A DNA stretch of 5,967 bases. Source: a bacterium (GTDB lineage: Bacteria > Patescibacteriota > Minisyncoccia > Phycocordibacterales > UBA6065). Each line of letters starts with the position of its first letter. Within the stretch, counting starts at the first letter, position 1. Below the pieces are notes generated by a model. It did not search any database. It was not told the origin of the DNA and saw only the letters and a list, made by a program, of their open reading frames with translations. The stretch spans positions 1 to 5,967 of the forward strand of contig JAUSGU010000006.1 in assembly GCA_030648825.1 (NCBI GenBank). Direction: 5' to 3'. The translations under genes were made by a program, and so were the position numbers. This document shows positions 1-4,897 of the stretch, in pieces.

Positions 1-1005
1 AAAAATTTATTCACAAAAAGTGTGTCAGGCGATCAGATTTCCCTATATGAAGCCTATGATGAAAACGATGAGGGGCGATTCATAGCCGAAAAATCAGCCG
101 AACTCATAAAAAACGGCACAGATCCGCGCGAAATTGCCGTACTTTATCGAGCAAATTTTCAATCCAGAGCTTTAGAAGAAGCCATGCTCGCGCGCGAAGT
201 TTCATATCAAGTGCTCGGCGTGAAATTCTTTGAGAGAAAAGAAGTGAAAGATGTACTTTCTTTTATTCGTGCTGCTTTGAACCGTGATTCGCTTTCTGAT
301 ATTCAGAGAATCATAAATATCCCGCCACGTGGCATAGGCAAAGTGACAATTGCAAAGATATTTTCCGGAATGTTGGATCAACTTTCGTCCGCCCACGCTG
401 AAAAATGGCGAGTATTTAATCTCATTCTGGACGACATAAAAAAGAAATCCGAGACAGAGAAAACTTCGGCCTTGGTGAAATTTGTAATAAAGCGAACCGG
501 TATGGAGGAACTCTTCAAAAATGGCACGGATGAGGATTTGGAGAGACTAGAGAACGTCCGCGAGCTCGCCACTCTGGCGACAAAATACGATTTTCTGCCA
601 CCTACAGATGGAGTGATGAAACTTCTGGAAGACGCCGCTTTAGCAACAGATCAGGATGAAATGGAAGAAAACAAGCCTGCGGTAAAATTAATGACGGTAC
701 ACGCTAGCAAGGGTCTGGAATTTGAATATGTTTTCATCAGTGGCCTGGAGCAAGATTTATTTCCTCATAGAGCAATGGGGTCTCGGAGCGAAAAACGCGA
801 TGATGAAGAAGAGCGCAGACTTTTTTATGTTGCCATCACTCGCGCCAAGAAAAAAATATATATATCTCATGCTTCCGTCAGAACCATTTACGGGTCAAAA
901 CAAGTGGCTGTGCCTTCTGAATTTATATTTGATATACCGGAAAAACATCTGATGAAAGAAGAAGTCGCGAGAATTGGAGGTAAAGTGATATATTTTGATA
1001 TATAA
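1..1005 (+). CDS. pcrA: UvrD/PcrA-type superfamily 1 DNA helicase, C-terminal part (5' end outside window)
   Basis: This is an ATP-dependent 3'-5' DNA helicase of the UvrD/Rep/PcrA family, acting in repair and in clearing replication blocks. The frame is open from base 1, so 334 residues of a longer protein (the family is usually about 650-750 aa) are seen. The GTG at 22 is an internal codon, because the residues before it (KNLFTKS) continue the family alignment. Visible parts of domain 2 are motif IV near residues 45-57 (AVLYRANFQSRAL), the FFERKEVKD stretch near 76-84, motif V at about 228-241 (VKLMTVHASKGLEF) and motif VI at about 271-282 (ERRLFYVAITRA, with the arginine that contacts ATP phosphate). 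Walker A and B lie upstream of the window. The protein stops about 28 residues after the usual PSEF/SRF(L) segment, so it lacks the Tudor-like tail of Gram-positive PcrA. The family call is firm; UvrD versus PcrA versus a paralogue cannot be settled from this half. Confidence 0.93.
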   Translation, partial: KNLFTKSVSGDQISLYEAYDENDEGRFIAEKSAELIKNGTDPREIAVLYRANFQSRALEEAMLAREVSYQVLGVKFFERKEVKDVLSFIRAALNRDSLSDIQRIINIPPRGIGKVTIAKIFSGMLDQLSSAHAEKWRVFNLILDDIKKKSETEKTSALVKFVIKRTGMEELFKNGTDEDLERLENVRELATLATKYDFLPPTDGVMKLLEDAALATDQDEMEENKPAVKLMTVHASKGLEFEYVFISGLEQDLFPHRAMGSRSEKRDDEEERRLFYVAITRAKKKIYISHASVRTIYGSKQVAVPSEFIFDIPEKHLMKEEVARIGGKVIYFDI

Positions 1006-1010
1006 AGAGA

Positions 1011-1119
1011 AGGCGAAAGAGGTATCCTCGCGGAGCACGCCGTCCGCCCTTGCTAGGGCGGCGGCTCATTCTCGGCCCGTCGGCCTCCGAAAGTCTCCGC
1101 TCGGACACCTCTTTCGCCT
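1011..1119. repeat. GC-rich imperfect palindrome with 13-bp perfect terminal inverted repeats
   Basis: The ends are perfect 13-bp inverted repeats (AGGCGAAAGAGGT at 1011-1023, complement at 1107-1119). Further in, TCC 1025-1027 pairs with GGA 1103-1105, and GCGGAG 1030-1035 pairs with CTCCGC 1095-1100. Inside lies a hairpin of 11 pairs with one bulged T: 1039-1042 with 1062-1065, T1043 bulged, and 1044-1050 with 1055-1061 around the loop TGCT. A second small stem may form from GGCC 1074-1077 and GGCC 1082-1085. The interior is about 71% G+C, far above the flanking genes. It fills nearly the whole helicase-ksgA gap. No T-run follows either arm, so a classical intrinsic terminator is not supported. 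The form suits a REP/MITE-like mobile repeat or a structured RNA/DNA element. Only one copy is visible here. Confidence 0.75.
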
Positions 1120-1127
1120 GATATAAT
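1119..1127 (+). promoter_or_regulatory. Extended -10 promoter of ksgA, predicted leaderless
   Basis: TGATATAAT combines a consensus -10 hexamer (TATAAT, 1122-1127) with an upstream TGN extension. Six bases separate it from the ksgA ATG at 1134, so transcription should start at or next to the A of the start codon. No -35 box is evident, as is common for extended -10 promoters. The T of TGN is also the last base of the palindrome's right arm. Confidence 0.65.
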
Positions 1128-1133
1128 CACAAT

Positions 1134-1982
1134 ATGCCATTCGCCAAAAAATCTCTGGGCCAAAACTTTCTCATTTCGCCTCGCATAGTCGGCGCTATTG
1201 TCAGTGCCGGAGACTTGAAAGTGGGAGAAACAGTCATAGAAATCGGCCCGGGTAAAGGCATTCTCACTCGCGCATTGCTTGAAAGTGGGGCACATGTGAA
1301 AGCTGTTGAAAAAGACGATCGCCTGATTCCGATTCTCGCCAAAGTTTTTGAAAAAGAAATCGCGGATAAAAAACTTGAATTGATTCACGACGATATTATG
1401 AAATTTGATGCGGAAAATCTGAACAAAAATCTAAACCTGGAAAGTCCTTACAAGTTAATCGCCAACATTCCGTATTACATAACCGGCACGCTCATTAGAA
1501 ATTTTCTTTCGGCAAAAATAAAACCGTCTCTCATGGTTCTGATGGTCCAGAGAGAAGTGGCCGACAGAATAATCGCCCGCGATGGCAAAGAAAGTATCTT
1601 ATCTTTGTCCGTAAAAGCCTATGCAAAACCGGAACTCGTCATGAATGTCTCGCGTGGAAATTTTTTTCCCATTCCAAACGTAGATTCGGCTGTTATCAAA
1701 CTTTCAAATATACAAAATCCTTTCGTGAATGGAGAAGGAATACCAGACAAAACCACAGAGAATCGCTTTTTTGAAATCGTCCGCGCCGGCTTCGCCCAAA
1801 AGAGAAAAAAACTAATTTCAAACCTGGAAAAAGTCATGCCTGAAGAAATGTCGGAAGAAATGACAGGAGAAACATCAAAAGAAAAATTAGAAATTCTGTT
1901 TGAAAAACTCGGACTAGACGAAAATATCAGAGCCGAAGACGTTCCCCTAGAAACGTGGCTCAAAATTTCACAAACTTCGTAA
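1134..1982 (+). CDS. ksgA: 16S rRNA (adenine1518-N6/adenine1519-N6)-dimethyltransferase KsgA/RsmA
   Basis: The enzyme uses S-adenosylmethionine to dimethylate two adjacent adenines in the 3'-terminal helix of 16S rRNA, a late step and checkpoint in 30S assembly. The 282 residues fit the family (about 260-290). Landmarks are the N-terminal KKSLGQNFL (5-13), SAM-binding motif I VIEIGPGKGILT (34-45), the acidic residue E59 in the AVEKDDR segment, HDD around 85-87, the catalytic motif IV NIPYY (111-115), FFPIPNVDSAVI (177-188) and the C-terminal helical segment RAGFAQKRKKLISNL (218-232). ATG 1134 puts KKSLGQNF in its usual place and lies 6 bases after a consensus -10; there is no Shine-Dalgarno. 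An acidic 12-base-period repeat lengthens the C-terminal linker (residues 237-248). The stop lies 2 bases from that of the convergent gene. Family identity is secure. Confidence 0.97.
   Translation: MPFAKKSLGQNFLISPRIVGAIVSAGDLKVGETVIEIGPGKGILTRALLESGAHVKAVEKDDRLIPILAKVFEKEIADKKLELIHDDIMKFDAENLNKNLNLESPYKLIANIPYYITGTLIRNFLSAKIKPSLMVLMVQREVADRIIARDGKESILSLSVKAYAKPELVMNVSRGNFFPIPNVDSAVIKLSNIQNPFVNGEGIPDKTTENRFFEIVRAGFAQKRKKLISNLEKVMPEEMSEEMTGETSKEKLEILFEKLGLDENIRAEDVPLETWLKISQTS
1842..1877 (+). repeat. Short 12-bp tandem repeat inside ksgA
   Basis: GAAGAAATG occurs at 1842-1850 and again at 1854-1862. It sits in two 12-base units followed by a degenerate third (1866-1877). In frame it encodes EEMS-EEMT-GETS (residues 237-248), an acidic surface linker between the conserved QKRKKLISNL helix and the last helices of KsgA. 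The near-identity at DNA level suggests slippage expansion. Confidence 0.6.
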
Positions 1983-1984
1983 AA

Positions 1985-2362
1985 TCAGAAACTTTTTGAA
2001 GAGCCGACTTTTGAAGTTATATTACCGGCAGAAGGCACGACCGAACATCCGGTGCCAACATATATTTTACACATATTTTTTTCGCTTGGATCATAAAAAC
2101 CCAATACATTGATTGCATAAGGTAAATTTTTACTCAAGTATTTTTGAGTGCCAGCTTGATAAGTAAGTGTCAGTTTTGATGGCGGTCCGATGGTGAGATA
2201 ATAAACTCCGGTTCCACTACAGGTACAAGGAAAAGATGTGGGGAAAGGCGCTATGGTACCACCAAAAGCCCTAGTCAAACTAAAAGAACTAATGCTAAAA
2301 GCATGTGTAGAGAGAGGGGAAGTGAAAATAATCAAAAGAATTGTAAAAAAAATCTTCTTCAT
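1985..2362 (-). CDS. Small secreted four-cysteine protein, function unknown
   Basis: The 125-residue product begins with a clear Sec signal peptide: MKK, a hydrophobic core at about 4-17, and likely cleavage after A21 (STHA|F). The mature part of about 104 residues is rich in G, S, T, Y and predicted strands, without a membrane segment. It carries C46-x-C48 (PCTCSG) and C98 plus C106 (CKIYVGTGC), an even set that could form two disulfides outside the membrane. I recall similar FGG...PCTCSG...GTGC proteins from Parcubacteria genomes, but know of no function. The start lies 6 bases after an extended -10 box on this strand and there is no Shine-Dalgarno. The gene is divergent from the membrane protein at 2399, with which it may share regulation, and convergent with ksgA with 2 bases between stops. 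A structural role in the envelope is inferred from context only. Confidence 0.82.
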   Translation of the reverse strand: MKKIFFTILLIIFTSPLSTHAFSISSFSLTRAFGGTIAPFPTSFPCTCSGTGVYYLTIGPPSKLTLTYQAGTQKYLSKNLPYAINVLGFYDPSEKNMCKIYVGTGCSVVPSAGNITSKVGSSKSF

Positions 2363-2368
2363 AGCTTC

Positions 2369-2377
2369 ATAATACCA
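2369..2377 (-). promoter_or_regulatory. Extended -10 promoter of the minus-strand cysteine-rich gene, predicted leaderless
   Basis: Read on the minus strand this is TGGTATTAT, a TGN extension plus a TATTAT hexamer (2369-2374). Six bases lie between the hexamer and the ATG (2362-2360), the same spacing as at ksgA and at the gene starting at 2399. No -35 box is evident. Confidence 0.55.
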
Positions 2378-2383
2378 TACGCA

Positions 2384-2392
2384 TGATATAAT
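2384..2392 (+). promoter_or_regulatory. Extended -10 promoter of the 2399 gene, predicted leaderless
   Basis: TGATATAAT is identical base for base to the ksgA promoter core and is also followed by 6 bases before the ATG (2399). Its hexamer is separated by 12 bases from the oppositely oriented hexamer at 2369-2374, so polymerase bound at one promoter should block the other. Confidence 0.65.
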
Positions 2393-2398
2393 TTCGTC

Positions 2399-3298
2399 AT
2401 GCTTAAATTTCTCGGTACAAAAATCGGTATTTCTATCATCTTGGCTGTGCTAATCATAGGTGGAGCGACTGTTTTCAAATTCAAAACACCAAAAACCGAT
2501 AACATAAGCTCAAAAATAGATCTCATAGCCGATGCTAGCGTTCAAAACGCTTTGAAAAATGGCCAATTAGACAACCCGGACTGGGAAAATACACTCAAAA
2601 ATCTGGCCATCGGCACGACAACAGAGGAAATAATAAAAAACCTTGAACAAAAAGCATCCGCGAACACATCCGAAAAACCTCTGACTGCTACAGACCGCTT
2701 TGCCCGAGAATTCCTCACACAATATGTAAAACTAAAAGAATCTGGAACCCCTATAGATGAAAACACGGGACTCTCGCTCGTAAACAAGCTTTTGGCCACA
2801 GATTATGGCGGACCTGCGGGTGAAAAAGTCTATACGGAGAGCGACGTGAGTGTTATAAACACGACATCTCTAACCGAAATAAAGAAATACGGCAATACTC
2901 TAGGCACTATATTCAATGAACCAACATCGTCAGGTTATGAAAACGAGCTCGTCATCGTAAATAGGGTATATGAAACAGAAAAAAATGAAGACCTCCAAAA
3001 ATTGGCTCTAAATATAGCCCGTTATGAAAAAATCCGTGATAACATAGCTTTCGTAGCCGTACCTACCGTCCTCAAAAACGCCCATATTTCTCTCCTCAAT
3101 TCTCTGTCCGCCATGATTGAAGGAGTCAGAGGCATGTCTATATTGGCAACCGATCCGGTAGGTGCCACAAAAATGGTTCTCCGATACGAAGACGGCTTGA
3201 AATCTCTGGAACTTTCAACCCGGGCAATGAGCGCTTATTTCAAAAAGCAAAATGTCATATTTTCATCAACAGAACCGGGATATATATTTGTGGAATAG
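2399..3298 (+). CDS. Membrane-anchored protein with large extracytoplasmic alpha-helical domain, function unknown
   Basis: The product has 299 residues. One N-terminal hydrophobic segment (about 9-26) is flanked by lysines (K3, K8, then K27, K29, K32). No small-residue cleavage site follows, so it reads as a signal anchor rather than a cleaved signal. The rest is soluble, polar and mostly helix-prone (for example 75-125 and 195-285) and has no cysteine, unlike both secreted neighbours. The most conserved-looking stretch is AVPTVLKNAHISLLNSLSAM (about 220-239), which I recall in similar form from CPR proteins next to VirB6-like genes. No enzyme motif is recognised. The start is fixed by the -10 box 6 bases upstream. 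It is first in a plus-strand run of three envelope genes, and its TAG stop touches the next promoter. An adaptor or periplasm-side scaffold for a membrane complex is a guess from topology. Confidence 0.85.
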   Translation: MLKFLGTKIGISIILAVLIIGGATVFKFKTPKTDNISSKIDLIADASVQNALKNGQLDNPDWENTLKNLAIGTTTEEIIKNLEQKASANTSEKPLTATDRFAREFLTQYVKLKESGTPIDENTGLSLVNKLLATDYGGPAGEKVYTESDVSVINTTSLTEIKKYGNTLGTIFNEPTSSGYENELVIVNRVYETEKNEDLQKLALNIARYEKIRDNIAFVAVPTVLKNAHISLLNSLSAMIEGVRGMSILATDPVGATKMVLRYEDGLKSLELSTRAMSAYFKKQNVIFSSTEPGYIFVE

Positions 3299-3306
3299 TG
3301 TATAAT
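3298..3306 (+). promoter_or_regulatory. Candidate internal promoter for the 519-aa secreted protein gene
   Basis: A perfect TATAAT hexamer (3301-3306) follows directly on the TAG stop of the preceding gene, in GTGTATAAT. The TG is adjacent to the hexamer rather than one base away, so it is not a canonical extended -10, and no -35 is seen. The start would fall near 3313, giving a short leader of about 19 bases before ATG 3332, unlike the leaderless genes nearby. Confidence 0.45.
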
Positions 3307-3324
3307 TATACGGACGATTATCGT
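3300..3324. promoter_or_regulatory. Two dyad symmetries over promoter and leader, possible operator
   Basis: GTATAATTATAC (3300-3311) is a perfect 12-bp palindrome covering the -10 hexamer. ACGAT-T-ATCGT (3314-3324) is a second dyad with 5-bp arms, 2 bases further on. Both are short, and the first is partly forced by the AT-rich -10 box, so regulator binding is only a possibility. Confidence 0.3.
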
Positions 3325-3331
3325 TTTCGAG

Positions 3332-4891
3332 ATGATACTTTCTCGTTTTTACAAAAAAGCCGTCCTTTGCCTTATCATCGTCTCACTTTTAATACCGAGC
3401 GGCTTGCTTTTCTATCCCAAAAAAGTTTCGGCGGCGGGTGCTGATTGTATATCCCAAATAGCCGCAACGCTCGGATTGAGTAAAGTGGTAAAAGCATTGA
3501 CAGGAAAATCTGTACCTGTTGAAAATAAAACTATTGAAACAGGCGCGACCGGTAGTTTTGTAAAAGACTGCATCATAGAACCTCTCGTCACCCAGCTCGC
3601 CAAGGCGATGCTCTACAACATCACCGTTTCCACAATTGAGTGGATTAATTCCGGCTTCCAAGGAAATCCCGGATTTGTTCAAGATTTTCGAGGTTTGATG
3701 ACCAATACAGCTGATTCCGTCATAGGCGAATTTTTGGAAAAAGAAGCGGCTTTTCTCTGCCAGCCATTTGCATTCCAAGTACGAGTACAGTTGGCAGAAA
3801 CATATTTACCATACAGACAACGGGCGGCTTGTACTCTCTCTCAAGCGGCAAATAATGTGAGTGGTTTTGCAAATAATAATAACGGTATCGGTTGGGAAAA
3901 TTGGATAGAGGTCACGACTGTTCCGCAAAACAACCAATACGGCGCTCTGGTCATAGCCCAAGACGAAGTTTCAAAAAGAATTTTTGATGCTCAATATGTC
4001 ATAAAAACACGTCTCGATTGGGGCAATGGCTTCAAAGATTATGAGGTCTGCGAAGACGAACTGGATGCCGACGGACACCCTACTGGTAATAAAGACTGCA
4101 CCCCAACAACCCCAGGAGCAATTGTTGAAGCTCAACTGTCAAAAACTCTCGGCATAGGTCTCGATCAGTTGGCTGTGGCAGATAACATAAATGCCATTCT
4201 GGACGCTCTGGCCAATCAATTCACAAAACAAATTGTGAACGGCACAGTCGGCCTGCTCGGTGGCAGGAAAGCGCCGAATGTCAAACAAACTGCCGGATTC
4301 GGCTGGGGCTCTGTAAATTATGATCAGGCTATAAAAGCAAATAATAACGACCAAGCATTATCGAATGCAATTGACGACAGTTTGGAACAGACAAATACCG
4401 AATTGGCGCCATATTTCACAGAACCAGAACCGATAGAAGTTGATGACGCGCCAGAAGAAAATACGACGGACACTATCACCCCTGACGAACAGAGCCTAGA
4501 TTGGTCTGTGACAAATCCAAATTCCACGGTTACCGCAGGAAATCCTCTCTCGTATACAGTAGATCTGACCAGCAATTATTCCGCATCAAATTTGAACGTC
4601 ACCATGACACTGAAACGTCAGGGTGTCGCTACACCGTTCCGAAACGTTCTCACATCTCCTCGAGTAGGATATGGTCGAGACGGCAATCTAGCTTTCCAAA
4701 ATATCACGTCCGAGACCGATGCAACAGAGAAATGGCTGAAAGTTTCCGTCAATCAAAACTCCAGATTTACATTCAAGCTCATGGGTAACAAGAAGGATGG
4801 GATATCCGGTTCATACATAATAGAAATGACTGTCTCCGACGCCGAAAATAACGTACTGAAAAAAGAGTCTTCAAGCTTCATAGTACAATAA
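3332..4891 (+). CDS. Large secreted cysteine-containing protein with C-terminal Ig-like domain, function unknown
   Basis: The 519-residue product has a Sec signal peptide: R5, K8, K9, a hydrophobic core at 10-27, and likely cleavage near VSA|A (34/35). The mature N-terminal region (about 35-275) holds six cysteines (C39, C80, C143, C167, C240, C256), enough for three disulfides. It also holds a striking stretch around 105-190 (GNPGFVQDFRG, CQPFAFQVRV, YLPYRQRAACTL) that I recall from conserved Patescibacteria proteins beside VirB6-like genes. Helical regions near 85-105 and 280-310 are mildly hydrophobic and might touch the membrane. An acidic proline/threonine-rich linker (about 365-388) leads to a C-terminal beta-rich domain (about 390-519, beginning LDWSVTNPNSTVTAGNPLSY), which has the strand pattern of an Ig-like fold and no cysteine. 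ATG 3332 is the first good start after the previous stop; no Shine-Dalgarno is seen. The next gene follows after 6 bases. A surface or pilus-associated subunit is inferred from architecture, not recognised. Confidence 0.88.
   Translation: MILSRFYKKAVLCLIIVSLLIPSGLLFYPKKVSAAGADCISQIAATLGLSKVVKALTGKSVPVENKTIETGATGSFVKDCIIEPLVTQLAKAMLYNITVSTIEWINSGFQGNPGFVQDFRGLMTNTADSVIGEFLEKEAAFLCQPFAFQVRVQLAETYLPYRQRAACTLSQAANNVSGFANNNNGIGWENWIEVTTVPQNNQYGALVIAQDEVSKRIFDAQYVIKTRLDWGNGFKDYEVCEDELDADGHPTGNKDCTPTTPGAIVEAQLSKTLGIGLDQLAVADNINAILDALANQFTKQIVNGTVGLLGGRKAPNVKQTAGFGWGSVNYDQAIKANNNDQALSNAIDDSLEQTNTELAPYFTEPEPIEVDDAPEENTTDTITPDEQSLDWSVTNPNSTVTAGNPLSYTVDLTSNYSASNLNVTMTLKRQGVATPFRNVLTSPRVGYGRDGNLAFQNITSETDATEKWLKVSVNQNSRFTFKLMGNKKDGISGSYIIEMTVSDAENNVLKKESSSFIVQ
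4884..4889 (+). promoter_or_regulatory. Weak candidate -10 box before the VirB6-like gene
   Basis: TACAAT matches the -10 consensus at five of six positions and overlaps the last codons and stop of the upstream gene. Eight bases separate it from ATG 4898, near the leaderless spacing seen elsewhere. There is no TGN extension or -35, so read-through from upstream is at least as likely as a separate start. Confidence 0.25.
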
Positions 4892-4897
4892 ACTCAA

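Noticed and set aside
22..24. GTG as the start of the helicase gene
   Set aside because: The frame is open to base 1 and the residues before the GTG match the family, so the gene starts upstream of the window.
1011..1119. Integron attC site
   Set aside because: The outer arms lack the attC core boxes (RYYYAAC / GTTRRRY) and no integrase or cassette array is present.
1011..1127. Intrinsic terminator of the helicase gene
   Set aside because: The stems are strong, but no T-run follows on either strand; the right arm runs straight into a promoter. A non-canonical terminator role remains possible.
1053..1388. Minus-strand open frame of about 110 codons overlapping the palindrome and ksgA
   Set aside because: It lies opposite ksgA, whose conserved motifs explain the sequence. 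The protein shows no family pattern, and the part over the palindrome is low-complexity R/P/G.
1985..1987. UGA recoded to glycine (code 25)
   Set aside because: The TGA ends a compact gene 2 bases before the ksgA stop. Reading through would run the frame antisense into ksgA, and conserved glycines in the other genes use ordinary GGN codons.
3389..3778. Minus-strand open frame of about 130 codons inside the 519-aa gene
   Set aside because: It mirrors the plus-strand secreted protein, has no promoter-like start, and encodes no recognisable motif. It looks like a codon-usage shadow.
4501..4788. Plus-strand open frame in a second frame within the Ig-like region
   Set aside because: The alternative product is an irregular basic sequence, while the main frame gives a coherent beta-rich domain continuous with the gene.
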